Shown here: positions 23,480-33,198 of the stretch, one piece after another
Position numbering within the stretch: position 1 is the stretch's first letter
How the letters are laid out: every line of letters starts with the position of its first letter
NCBI GenBank assembly: GCA_031396695.1
Contig: JANNLG010000070.1
Coordinates: 1-43,890, forward strand
Length of the DNA: 43,890 nt
Direction of reading: 5' to 3'
Origin: VGRW01 sp031396695
Lineage (GTDB): Bacteria > Myxococcota_A > UBA9160 > SZUA-336
Notes under the pieces: model-generated
Told to the model about the DNA's origin: nothing
The model's input: only the letters and a program-made list of their open reading frames with translations
Database searches by the model: none
Program-made: the position numbers and the translations under genes

Positions 23480-26400
23480 CTATCGACTGAGCGCGGCGAC
23501 TACCGACTCGGCCTCCTTGGCAAGCGGTAGCAGCGCGAGCTCGTTCGCGATCGAAAGCGCTTCAGCGGAGTCCGCGATCGCGCGCGTGGCGTCGTCGACG
23601 CCACCGCGCTCGGCGCGCAGCCGCGCGCGGCCGACCAGCGCGCAGGCCAGCTCGGCCTTGGCGTGCGCGGTGCGCGTCGCCGCGATCGCGCGCTGGTACC
23701 AGAGCTCGGCTTCGTCGACGCGTCCGGCCGCGCTCGCGCAGCCGGCGAGCAGCCGGGGAATCGCGTGTACCCAGCCGGCCGTCAGCACGACGCCGTGCTC
23801 GTGCGCGCGCCGCAGAAACGGTTCGCACGCGGCGCCAAGCTGGTTCGCGCCGGCGCGCTGCGCGGCCTCGGTGAGCGCGCAGTGCGTTCCCAGCAGGCGG
23901 ATGTCGAAGCCGCTTCCGTGCACGAGCTTGAGCAGCACGGCCAGGCGCGTCACGTCGACCGCGGCCGGAGCGCGCCAGGCTTCGATCAGCTCGCGATAAG
24001 CCGCGACGAGGAGCTGGATCATCGGCGCAGGCTCGTCGAAGATCGGACCCTTCGCGGCGAGCATCGCGAGGTTCGCCTCGGCCTCCGGCCAGAGACCGCG
24101 AAGCGCGGTCGAGCAGGCGCGCGCGCCTACGACCAGCGGGCCGCCCCACGGATAGCGTGAGCGCTGGATGCCGATCAGCGCCGCTCGCGAGGAGTTCTCG
24201 GCCGCGACGAAGTCGCCGCGCGCGACGTCGAGGCACGCCTGCTCCGAGAGCACCAGCGACAGATCCATCGGGTTCTGCGCGCGGCGCGCGAGCTGCTCGG
24301 CTTCCTTCGCCGCTTCGACGCCTTCGTCGAGCCGGCCGAGGTGCAGGAGACCGAGGGGGATGCGCGCACACGCGGTGCTCGCGAGCCACGGATCGCGCGA
24401 GCGGCGGGCGCGCTCGAGCTCCTCGCGCCAGCTCTCGACCGCGTCGCGAACCTGGAGCAGCGCGAAGCGCGCCAGCGCCAACCCCATGCGCGCGTGCCGG
24501 CAGACGGAGTCGTCGTCGAGCTTGTTGCCGATCAGCAGCGCGCTCTCGGCATACTCCTGCGCGCGCGCAGCGTCGCCCGCGGTCCAGTGCGCCTCGGACA
24601 ACGTCTCGAGAATCAGCGCGCACAGGGCGGGATTCGCATCGGAGAGCTTGAGCGCGAGCGTCGTCAGCGCGTCCACGTCGACTTGCGCGCCGCGCGAGGC
24701 GGTCACGCTGGTGAACTCCACGCGCAGCAGGAACATCAGCACGCGCGCACGGCCGGCTTCGTCGCCGACCTGTCCGAACAACTCGGCCGCCTGCGTGTAG
24801 TGCAGGCGACACGACTCGAAGTTGGTGTCGCGGCTGCCGGCGAGCCCGGCACGGAAGTGCAGAGCCGCCCGTTCCTCGGGCTGCGCACCCTGCGTCGCCT
24901 GCGTTGCAGCCTCGTAGAAACGCGCGGCGTCGTGCCACGCGCACACCGCGAACGCCTGGTCCGCAGCGCGACGCGCGTAGTCGAGCAGGCGATCGGGCGA
25001 GATGCCGTCGCCGGCCAGCACCAGGTGGTGTGCGATCTCGAGCGCGTGCTCGCCGCTGGCGCTCGCGTACAGATCTTCGAGCACGTCCGCGAGGTCGCGG
25101 TGGATCTCGGCGCGCCGCGCGTCGGGCGTGGTGTCGAGCAGAACCTCGCGCACCAGCGGGTGAGCAAAGCGGAAGCTACGCCGCTCGCCCGCGAGCAAGC
25201 CCGCCTGCACGGCTTCGGAGATCGCGGCGGCGATCGCTTCCGCGCTCATGTGGCACGCGGCGCCGAGCGCGAGCAGACCGAAGCGGTCGCCGATGAACGC
25301 GGCGACCGTGAGGACGGCGCGCGTACGGTCTCGCAAGCCCGCGATCCGGGCGCCGAGCGCGGCGCCGAGTTGGGTCGGCCGCGGAAGGGATGGGTCGGCC
25401 GTGCCCTCACCGTGCGGACGCCTGAATGCGGACTCTCGAGGCGCACGCGCGCCGCCCTCACGAACCAGCTCGCGAATGAAGAGCGGGTTGCCGCGGGTCT
25501 CCAGCGCGATCTCCCTTACCCCATCCGCGGGAATCGGCGCGACGCCCAGACTTTGGACGAGCTCGCGAATCGCCACCGCGCCGAGGCCCGCGAGCTCCAG
25601 GCGATCGCAGATGGGCTCGCGCTCCAAACGTTCGAGCGCGCGTGCGAGCCGGTCATCGGCGACCGGCGGACGCATCGTCACGACCAGCAAGAGCGGCAAC
25701 GGACCGCCGTTCCAGGCGTCGGCCATCGCGCCGATCAAGTGGTCGAGCAGATCGAGCGATGCGGAGTCCGCGCAGTGCAGGTCCTCGATCACGAGCACGG
25801 TCTGACGCCGGCGCGCGAGCTGCTCGAAGACGCGGTAGATGGCGGCGAACAGCTCCGCGCGCTTGCGCTCTCCGATCGAGAGCTCCGTGCTTCGCACCGG
25901 GCCGACCGCCGCGCGGTCGGGGTTCAGGAGCTGGCGCACGACGGCTGCGTCCTCGCCGAGCAGGCGCTCCGAGCTCTCGTCGTTCTGCAGCAGCCACTCG
26001 CTGAGCGCCTCGACGAATGGAAGATAGGGAAGCGATGCCTCGACCTGACACCGTCCGGTGACGACCTCGAAGTCGGCGCAGACGGATTCACGTTCCATCT
26101 GCTCGAGCAGCCGCGACTTGCCGATGCCGGGCTCGCCGACGACGAGCGCCACCCGCGGCCGACCGCGCGCGGCTTCCGCGAGTCGTTCGGCCAACCAGGT
26201 CAGCTCCGAAGTCCGGCCCACGAAGGCCGGTGGCTGCGGGCCGTCGGATTCCGCGAAATTTTCGACCGCGCTCGGCGTCTTCGGGACCAGCCGGCCCTCG
26301 CGCACCTGCGCGGCGAAGCGGTAGCCGCGGCGGCGCAGCGTCTGGACCACCTGCTGGCGCGCACCGTCGTCGCCCAGCGCCCGGCGCAAATCCTTGAGGG

Positions 26401-26656
26401 CGCTGGAGAGCGCCGTCTCGCTCACGAAGACATCCGGCCAGAGCTGCTCGAGAAGCTCGTGCTTGGGCACCGCGCGAGTCCGGTGCAGGGCCAGATATAC
26501 GAGCAGCGACAGGGGCTTCGGCGCCAGGTCGACGAATTCGCCCGCGCGCCACAGCTCGCCGCGCTCGCAATCGAGCTGAAAAGCACCGAACGAAATGCTG
26601 CGACTCGATCGGTCCAAACTGCGCGCTCCAGCGCCCACGCTGCCATCCGAGTTCAT
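23480..26656 (-). CDS. Winged-helix/ATPase/helical-repeat regulator (paralogue A)
   Basis: A 1058-residue signal-transduction protein. Residues 18-118 form an OmpR/CadC-type winged helix (FQLDCERGELWRAGE, then LSSALKDLRRALGDD and RRRGYRFAA). A STAND/AAA-type ATPase follows, with Walker A GEPGIGKS (174-181) and Walker B VLVIEDLHCADS (287-298). The rest is mostly alpha-helical repeats resembling TPRs (for example RFYEAATQATQG, LHYTQAAELFGQVGDEAGRA). Such proteins couple ligand or partner sensing by the helical part to ATP-driven oligomerisation and DNA binding. The trigger and targets are unknown. The ATG at 26654-26656 is used; an in-frame GTG at 26687-26689 would add 11 residues. It diverges from a close paralogue. 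Confidence 0.82.
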   Translation of the reverse strand: MNSDGSVGAGARSLDRSSRSISFGAFQLDCERGELWRAGEFVDLAPKPLSLLVYLALHRTRAVPKHELLEQLWPDVFVSETALSSALKDLRRALGDDGARQQVVQTLRRRGYRFAAQVREGRLVPKTPSAVENFAESDGPQPPAFVGRTSELTWLAERLAEAARGRPRVALVVGEPGIGKSRLLEQMERESVCADFEVVTGRCQVEASLPYLPFVEALSEWLLQNDESSERLLGEDAAVVRQLLNPDRAAVGPVRSTELSIGERKRAELFAAIYRVFEQLARRRQTVLVIEDLHCADSASLDLLDHLIGAMADAWNGGPLPLLLVVTMRPPVADDRLARALERLEREPICDRLELAGLGAVAIRELVQSLGVAPIPADGVREIALETRGNPLFIRELVREGGARAPRESAFRRPHGEGTADPSLPRPTQLGAALGARIAGLRDRTRAVLTVAAFIGDRFGLLALGAACHMSAEAIAAAISEAVQAGLLAGERRSFRFAHPLVREVLLDTTPDARRAEIHRDLADVLEDLYASASGEHALEIAHHLVLAGDGISPDRLLDYARRAADQAFAVCAWHDAARFYEAATQATQGAQPEERAALHFRAGLAGSRDTNFESCRLHYTQAAELFGQVGDEAGRARVLMFLLRVEFTSVTASRGAQVDVDALTTLALKLSDANPALCALILETLSEAHWTAGDAARAQEYAESALLIGNKLDDDSVCRHARMGLALARFALLQVRDAVESWREELERARRSRDPWLASTACARIPLGLLHLGRLDEGVEAAKEAEQLARRAQNPMDLSLVLSEQACLDVARGDFVAAENSSRAALIGIQRSRYPWGGPLVVGARACSTALRGLWPEAEANLAMLAAKGPIFDEPAPMIQLLVAAYRELIEAWRAPAAVDVTRLAVLLKLVHGSGFDIRLLGTHCALTEAAQRAGANQLGAACEPFLRRAHEHGVVLTAGWVHAIPRLLAGCASAAGRVDEAELWYQRAIAATRTAHAKAELACALVGRARLRAERGGVDDATRAIADSAEALSIANELALLPLAKEAESVVAALSR

Positions 26657-26774
26657 CGATGCGGATCTACGTGCGCCAAATCTTGGCACGACCCGCGCGA
26701 TTCTGGCGATCGATGGGCGGCGCGGTCGCGAAGACCTCGTGCACGAACTAAAACTAACGAAGCGATCCTCGCGT

Positions 26775-26793
26775 AACTTGGGCGCAACTTGGG
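26775..26793. repeat. Direct repeat AACTTGGG, 11-bp period, between divergent regulators
   Basis: AACTTGGG occurs at 26775-26782 and again at 26786-26793, exactly one helical turn apart. OmpR/PhoB-type winged helices bind tandem direct repeats with 10-11 bp spacing, and both flanking genes encode such a domain, so this is a candidate operator. A weaker AACTA repeat lies just upstream (26746-26757). Confidence 0.5.
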
Positions 26794-26862
26794 ATCATTG
26801 GCCGCGGAGTCCGAAGTTCGTCGATTCGTCGTCGGCGCTCGCGCTTTTCGGAAGAAGTCACC

Positions 26863-26891
26863 TTTTTGTGTCGCGGTCGAATTGGTAGAAT
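26863..26891 (+). promoter_or_regulatory. Candidate promoter of paralogue B regulator
   Basis: TTTTTG (26863-26868) and TAGAAT (26886-26891) are separated by exactly 17 bp. Transcription would begin near 26898, at or just before the ATG at 26900-26902, and no ribosome-binding site is present, so a leaderless transcript is possible. The -35 match is only moderate. Confidence 0.35.
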
Positions 26892-26899
26892 CGCCTCTC

Positions 26900-29800
26900 A
26901 TGCCACGTGCCGGAGGAAAGCGGCCGACGCGCGCTCGATCCGCGAGGAGGCGGCGAGCGCCACCCGTCGCTCCCGACCTGACGCTCGAGCCGATCCGATT
27001 CGTGGGATTCGAGCTTGGCGCGGAGCTGAGTCGCGACGGCGAACTCGTGAAGATCGCTCGCAAGCCGTTCGCGCTGCTCTGCTACCTGGCAAGGCACCGC
27101 GACCGCGTCGTGCCGAAGCGAGAGCTGCTCGAGCAGATCTGGCCAGGCGTCTCCATCAGCGATGCCGCATTCTCGAGCGCGCTGAAGGATCTGCGGCGGG
27201 TGCTCGGCGATGACGGCTCCCGCCAACGAGTCATCCGCACGGTGTGGGGTCGCGGGCTGCGCTTCGTTGCTTCAGGGGGAAGCGAGACGAAGGGTCCGCC
27301 CGGCAGCGCCCCACCGTTCGTCGGTCGCGAACGAGAGCTACAGCACCTGATCCGGTGCGCGGAAGAAGCAGCGCAGGGACGACCGCAGGTCGTCATCGTG
27401 GTCGGAGACGCGGGCGCGGGCAAGACGCGGCTCGTCGAGGAGCTGGTTCGCCACCGGCGCTCCTCGAAGTGCAGCGTCGCCTTCGGCTACTGCGAAGTCG
27501 GCTCGTCGACACCTTACCTGCCTTTCGTGAGGGCGCTCCGCGCGCTCCAAGCGGATGGCGCCGGTGAGGCTCCTTGGGTGAAGCACGACGACTTTGCAGT
27601 TCTGCAACGTCTGCTCACGCCGGAGCCCGGAACGGCGCCCCGCAGGCCGACCTCGCTGCGCGAGGACGGCGCCCGCGAACGCGCGAACTTGTTTCGGTCG
27701 ATCTGGCGCACGATCGAGCGTGCCGCGAAGCGCAAGCCGACCTTGCTCGCGATCGAAGATCTGCAGCACGCCGACAGCGTGTCTCTCGAGCTGTTCGCGA
27801 GTCTGGCCGCCGACGTCTCCGATGCTCGAAGCTCGAGCGACACGGCTCTGCTGCTGGTCGGAACCACTCAGCCGCCGCGGCCCGGAAGCCGACTGGCCGT
27901 TGTGATTCGCCGCATCCTGGCGCAGAGCGGCTCAAGCTCCATCAAGCTCTCGGGCCTGGGTGTGCGTGCGACCGCGGACCTTCTCGGCGCGCTGGGGATC
28001 GCGCAACCGGCGACGCCGTTTCCGCGCGCCGTCCACAAGGTCACCGGCGGGAACCCGCTCTTCATCATCGACCGGGTGCGCGAAGCGGATCGACCCGAAG
28101 CGCTCACCGAACCGGTGCCGGGTGGCCTGCGCACTATGATCGCTCAACGCCTCGAGCGGCTGGATGCGGAGAGCCTCGAGACGCTGCGCGTGGCGGCCTT
28201 CATCGGCGAGCGCTTCGGAGTGTCCGCACTGGGCGCCGCGATCGCGCAGAGCGTCGAGGAGCTCTCGGCGAAGCTGCGTGGGCCGGATCACTCCGGAATC
28301 CTGGCCGAAGACACGGGCAGCTTCCGATTCGAGCACGCCTTGGTGTGCGAGGTGCTCCGAGACTCCACGCCGCCCGATCGCCGTCGCGAGATCCACGCCA
28401 AGCTCGGGTCGGTACTCGAAGACCTGTATGCGAGCGATCAGAGCGAGCATGCGATCGAGATCGCGCACCACCTGGTAGGCGCGGGGGAGCTCACCGATCC
28501 GGATCGATTGGTGTTGTATGCGATCCACGCCGGCGATCAGGCGTCTGCTGTCTGCGCGTGGCACGACGCGCTGTACTTCTACGAGATCGCGCTCGACGCG
28601 CAAACGCGCTTCGCCTTCGCCGAGCGCGCCGACGTGCACTTGCAAGCGGGCCTCGTGGCCGCGCACGTCGCGGATCTGCAGAATGCGCTCGACCACTACG
28701 AGCGGGCGTCCAGCGACTACCGCGCGGCCGGGGACGAGGCGGGCACGGCCTGGGCAGCGCTGTACGCCGCGCGCACACGCTTCACGATCTATCCCGGGGG
28801 CTTCGGCCTCGCCTACGATCTTCCGTTCCTGGAAGACCTGCTTCGGAAGCTGGGCGAGTCGGAGCCCGCGCTGCGCGCTCTGCTGCTCGACACGATCGCA
28901 ACGGGAACCTGGGGCGAGGGGCGGGCGGAGCGCGCCCATGAACTCGCGCAGCAAGCCCTTGCCCTCGGACAGCGCGTGGACGACGACGCCGTCTGTCATC
29001 ACGTCTGCATGACGCTGGCGCTCACGCGCTTCTCGAGCCTGCGGCTGCGCGAGGCGCTGGGCAGCTGGCTCGACGCCGATGTCTACGCAAGGCGTGCTCG
29101 CGATCCCTGGCTACAGTCGGCGCCCGGCTCGCGCATCGCCTACGCATACGTGTGTCTGGGGCGCTTCGGCGAGGCGCGAGATCGCCTGCGCGACGCCAAG
29201 GAGGTTGCGCGGCGCGCCCGGAATCCGGCCCAGCTCGCGCACGCCTTCGCGCTGGAAGCGTCGCTGGAATTCGCGCTGGGCGACTTCGCCGCTACCGACG
29301 AGGCTGCGCGCGCGGCGCTCGTGCCGGTCGAACGGTCCCACTTTCCCTGGGCGGGGGCATGGGCGCTGATCCTGCTCGCGGCGTCGGCCGCGCAGCGCGG
29401 TGCGTGGGACTCGGCGGAGTCGAGCATTTCCTCGCTTTTGGAGCCGGGCCAGGCGTTCAGTGAAGCGAACGGTGCTGCGCGTTTCCTCGCCGGTGTGTAT
29501 CGCATGCTGATCCGGTCCTATCGTTCGCCTGGGGACATCGACGGCGCGAGCCTTGCGGAGCTCGTCGAAGCGGCGCCGCCGGCCGAGCGATCGGGGTACG
29601 CGCTCCCCGCGATCTGCGCGCTCGTCGAGCTGACCTGCGACAGCGGAGCACGGGAACTGATTCGGCCGCTGGAGGGCAGCCTCGCGCTTGCGCACGAGCG
29701 CGGCTTCCTGTTCTCCGGCGGGTGGTCCTCTTCCATCGCGCGCCTGCTCGGCCGCTGCGCGCTGCTGGACGGCCGATTCAACGACGCCGAAGCGGCGCTC

Positions 29801-30037
29801 GATCGCGCCGTCCAGGGCGCGAGTGCCTGTGGCGCACGCACGGAGCTCGCACGCGCATACCTCGATCGCGCGCGCCTGTGCGCGCGGCGCGCTGACGATC
29901 GGCGCGACGAGCGCGCGGCCCTGGCCGATGCCTCATCCGCGGCCGAGCTCGCGGCGTCGATCGGCATGCACCCGCTCGAGCAACAAGCTCGGCGCTTCGC
30001 ACGGACGCCAGGCTGGTCGACAGGGAAAGATCCCTAG
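26900..30037 (+). CDS. Winged-helix/ATPase/helical-repeat regulator (paralogue B)
   Basis: A 1045-residue paralogue of the divergent gene. After an Arg-rich N-terminus (MPRAGGKRPTRARSARRRR), a winged helix (about 30-125: FSSALKDLRRVLGDDGSRQ, WGRGLRFVA) is followed by an ATPase with Walker A GDAGAGKT (169-176) and Walker B LLAIEDLQHADS. The C-terminal two thirds are helical repeats (LYFYEIALDAQTRF, ALDHYERASSDYRAAG). The whole-length similarity to paralogue A shows a duplication with inversion or divergent arrangement. The function is predicted as an ATP-dependent transcription regulator with unknown signal. The ATG at 26900 is preferred; the frame continues upstream into the intergenic region. 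It ends 58 bp before the first RHH gene. Confidence 0.82.
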   Translation: MPRAGGKRPTRARSARRRRAPPVAPDLTLEPIRFVGFELGAELSRDGELVKIARKPFALLCYLARHRDRVVPKRELLEQIWPGVSISDAAFSSALKDLRRVLGDDGSRQRVIRTVWGRGLRFVASGGSETKGPPGSAPPFVGRERELQHLIRCAEEAAQGRPQVVIVVGDAGAGKTRLVEELVRHRRSSKCSVAFGYCEVGSSTPYLPFVRALRALQADGAGEAPWVKHDDFAVLQRLLTPEPGTAPRRPTSLREDGARERANLFRSIWRTIERAAKRKPTLLAIEDLQHADSVSLELFASLAADVSDARSSSDTALLLVGTTQPPRPGSRLAVVIRRILAQSGSSSIKLSGLGVRATADLLGALGIAQPATPFPRAVHKVTGGNPLFIIDRVREADRPEALTEPVPGGLRTMIAQRLERLDAESLETLRVAAFIGERFGVSALGAAIAQSVEELSAKLRGPDHSGILAEDTGSFRFEHALVCEVLRDSTPPDRRREIHAKLGSVLEDLYASDQSEHAIEIAHHLVGAGELTDPDRLVLYAIHAGDQASAVCAWHDALYFYEIALDAQTRFAFAERADVHLQAGLVAAHVADLQNALDHYERASSDYRAAGDEAGTAWAALYAARTRFTIYPGGFGLAYDLPFLEDLLRKLGESEPALRALLLDTIATGTWGEGRAERAHELAQQALALGQRVDDDAVCHHVCMTLALTRFSSLRLREALGSWLDADVYARRARDPWLQSAPGSRIAYAYVCLGRFGEARDRLRDAKEVARRARNPAQLAHAFALEASLEFALGDFAATDEAARAALVPVERSHFPWAGAWALILLAASAAQRGAWDSAESSISSLLEPGQAFSEANGAARFLAGVYRMLIRSYRSPGDIDGASLAELVEAAPPAERSGYALPAICALVELTCDSGARELIRPLEGSLALAHERGFLFSGGWSSSIARLLGRCALLDGRFNDAEAALDRAVQGASACGARTELARAYLDRARLCARRADDRRDERAALADASSAAELAASIGMHPLEQQARRFARTPGWSTGKDP

Positions 30038-30058
30038 AAGTTCCCACGCTCGGCCAGG

Positions 30059-30078
30059 CGAAAACTCGCTAGGTTTCG
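30059..30078. repeat. Imperfect inverted repeat upstream of the first RHH gene
   Basis: CGAAAAC (30059-30065) and GTTTCG (30073-30078) flank a 7-bp centre, with one bulged base. It lies 17 bp before the ATG of the small RHH protein, next to its AGGGGGAG ribosome-binding site, and could be an operator or an RNA hairpin. Evidence is weak. Confidence 0.3.
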
Positions 30079-30293
30079 TTTAGGGGGAGCGGATCATGAA
30101 GTCGGATGTGCTGCAGTATTGTTTGCGCCTACCGCGCGCGGTGTATGTCGACGCGTTGGATCTGGCCGCGGTCTTCGGCATCAGCTTGAACAAGTTCCTG
30201 CTCGCAGCGGTGACCGAATACGTCGAATCTCAGCTCAAGCAGGAGACGGCCCGGAGCGCGATCGCGAAGGCGAGGGAAGCGCGCCAGGCGGGG

Positions 30294-31601
<1,308 letters not shown>

Positions 31602-31686
31602 GCGTTCTCTATTCGCTGCCTCGGCGCATGCGCTTTAGGCCAGAGATTGCTTTCATCCAGTGCACTCCATCATATCACTCGAGATG

Positions 31687-31709
31687 TCAATGAATCAGTA
31701 ACTCATTGA
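31687..31709. repeat. Perfect 7-bp inverted repeat in the kinase/RHH2 intergenic region
   Basis: TCAATGA (31687-31693) and TCATTGA (31703-31709) are exact reverse complements separated by 9 bp, in an AT-richer stretch between the divergent kinase and RHH2 genes. Symmetric half-sites with about 1.5-turn spacing fit an operator for a dimeric or tetrameric regulator, such as the RHH proteins encoded on both sides. No terminator-like U-run follows. Confidence 0.5.
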
Positions 31710-31773
31710 TCTCACTTCTTTTTCAGACATCTCCTCTCATGCTGCGCGTGCGCACGCCGATGAACTGATTGCG

Positions 31774-32019
31774 ATGGAAAAGAGCTGGACGGATTTCACG
31801 GGTCGCCTTCCCGAGGACCTCTACCGAGACGCGCTCGACCTCGCGCGCGTCTTCGATCTGAGCCTCAGCGAATGGCTGGCCACGGCTGTGAACGAGTACG
31901 TCGGCGCGCAGCTCACGCGACGCGTCGTCGCGTCGGCGGTCAAACAGATTCGCGAAGCGCGCGGGCAGAGCCGTCTGGTTCGCGGCAGCGAGCGGCGGAC
32001 GAGAGGGGGGTCGAGATGA
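31774..32019 (+). CDS. Small ribbon-helix-helix protein 2
   Basis: An 81-residue paralogue of the proteins at 30096 and 32016. The RHH pattern is in DFTGRLPEDLYRDALDLARV followed by FDLSLSEWLATAVNEYVGAQL, and the tail VVASAVKQIREARGQ is shared. It is the most divergent of the three: the strand lacks the YCLR motif and has SLSEW in place of SLNKF. The ATG at 31774-31776 has no obvious ribosome-binding site, but the next gene overlaps it by ATGA (32016-32019), which supports translation. The function is inferred as DNA binding. Confidence 0.65.
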   Translation: MEKSWTDFTGRLPEDLYRDALDLARVFDLSLSEWLATAVNEYVGAQLTRRVVASAVKQIREARGQSRLVRGSERRTRGGSR

Positions 32020-32273
32020 AGCCGGAGAAGGTTCAGTACTGCCTGCGCATGACGCGGGCCGCCTACGAGGACGCGATCGACGTCGCGCTCGTCTTCGACT
32101 TGAGCTTGAACAAGTTCTTCCTCGGCGCGATTCGCAGCTTCGTGGACTACCAGCTCTGCCAGGAGGCGACGCGCAGCGCGGTGGAGAAGATCCGCGAAGC
32201 GCGCCTCGCTGGACTCGCCGAGGGCGGCGACTTGGGGACTGCTTCCGACTCGAAGGGCGCGAACCCGGCCTGA
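32016..32273 (+). CDS. Small ribbon-helix-helix protein 3
   Basis: An 85-residue paralogue, closest to the protein at 30096: VQYCLRMTRAAYEDAIDVALV, then FDLSLNKFFLGAIRSFVD, and the tail ATRSAVEKIREARLAGL. The pattern is that of an Arc/HicB-like RHH domain followed by a conserved helix that may mediate higher assembly. A GAGGGGGG stretch lies before its ATG, and its start overlaps the stop of RHH2, so the two are co-translated. Its stop lies 8 bp from the end of the convergent PilZ gene. Confidence 0.7.
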   Translation: MKPEKVQYCLRMTRAAYEDAIDVALVFDLSLNKFFLGAIRSFVDYQLCQEATRSAVEKIREARLAGLAEGGDLGTASDSKGANPA

Positions 32274-32280
32274 GCCGGGC

Positions 32281-32661
32281 TCAGAAGCGCGTGCCGGTGC
32301 TCGCGCTTCGCGGCGGGGTGGCGCGTTGGTTCTGGAGCTGTCCCAGCTTCACGAACACGCGCAGGAACGGGTCCGGGTCCGAGAAGCGCAGAGCGCAACC
32401 GTTCGGCGTGTTGCGCACGTACTTCGCGAGCATCGACAGGGGCTGCTCGGAGGGAAACCACGGCAACTCGAGCCGCACGAGCGTTCCCGGCTGCGCGGTG
32501 GTCGCCATCAGTTCGAGGCGCACGCCGCTGTTCGACAGATCGACGATCCATCCCTCCATCGCTCGATCTCCGATCCGCGCAATCACTTCGATCCGAGCCA
32601 GATAGCGAGTGGCGACCCGCGGATCGAGCAGCCCGCCGAGCGTGAAGTCGTCGTCGTCCAT
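32281..32661 (-). CDS. PilZ-domain protein (predicted c-di-GMP receptor)
   Basis: A 126-residue single-domain protein. The c-di-GMP signature is present: RVATR (RxxxR) near residue 17, and DLSNSG (D/NxSxxG) near residue 43, followed by a beta-barrel with LVRLELPW and CALRFSD. Stand-alone PilZ proteins pass the c-di-GMP signal to motility, pili or exopolysaccharide machines. The ATG at 32659-32661 is used; an in-frame GTG lies 6 bp upstream. It is divergent from the pilus/secretion operon, 173 bp away, which suggests joint control or function. Confidence 0.82.
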   Translation of the reverse strand: MDDDDFTLGGLLDPRVATRYLARIEVIARIGDRAMEGWIVDLSNSGVRLELMATTAQPGTLVRLELPWFPSEQPLSMLAKYVRNTPNGCALRFSDPDPFLRVFVKLGQLQNQRATPPRSASTGTRF

Positions 32662-32732
32662 GCTCACACATTCGGTAGGCGCGTCGAGTTCTTGAGAATC
32701 GCCGTTTCGCGAATCCGTCGCCGCTCACGCTC

Positions 32733-32750
32733 GTGATATCACTGACTACA
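32733..32750. promoter_or_regulatory. Palindromic element GTGATATCAC with TGATATCACTGA core (copy 1)
   Basis: The sequence from 32733 to 32742 is a perfect 10-bp palindrome, and TGATATCACTGA (32734-32745) followed by CTACA recurs at 41845-41864, in front of the last pilin gene. This copy lies in the intergenic region between the PilZ gene and the pilus/secretion operon. It is a candidate site for a shared regulator; no consensus I know matches it. Confidence 0.5.
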
Positions 32751-32834
32751 CTGAATGGTGTCTTCCGCTGGCAGCGGTCAAGCAGACGCGCACGTACGCC
32801 GAAGTTCGAGTTGCGCAACAGGAGGAGAGCGCCG

Positions 32835-33176
32835 ATGACATCGACCGAGGCAGCGGAGCAGATCGAAAAGGCGTTGCGCGAGCGGACCGGCATCGCATAC
32901 AGCGTGACGGCCGGGCGCGGCACCGTTCAGTCGTGGATCGTCGTCGACATCGCGGTGGAGCGCCGGACGCTCCCGACCGCGGAGGCGGAGCGCGAGGATC
33001 TCGCGAGGCACATGGGCTTCGGTCGCTGGGAAGGGACGATCCTGATCGCGGGAACCGACGATGCTCGGCGCGACTACCTGGCGCGGGCGCGGGGCGCCGG
33101 GCTGACGGAGTCGGACGAGACGCTGTCGGCGCTGCTGATGCCGGTAGCGGATGACCCGTACCGGCCGCGCGGCTGA
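32835..33176 (+). CDS. Conserved 113-residue protein of unknown function
   Basis: A soluble 113-residue protein (MTSTEAAEQIEKALRERTG, then YSVTAGRGTVQSWIVVDI and DYLARARGAGL). Small bacterial proteins with a similar VTxGRGTxxxWI core exist, but I know no function for them. An AGGAGG ribosome-binding site lies 9 nt before the ATG. It is the first gene of the pilus/secretion operon, 22 bp before the ATPase gene, so an assembly or regulatory role is possible. Confidence 0.7.
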   Translation: MTSTEAAEQIEKALRERTGIAYSVTAGRGTVQSWIVVDIAVERRTLPTAEAEREDLARHMGFGRWEGTILIAGTDDARRDYLARARGAGLTESDETLSALLMPVADDPYRPRG

Positions 33177-33198
33177 CGGCGGGAGCAGGGGCTGCGCA

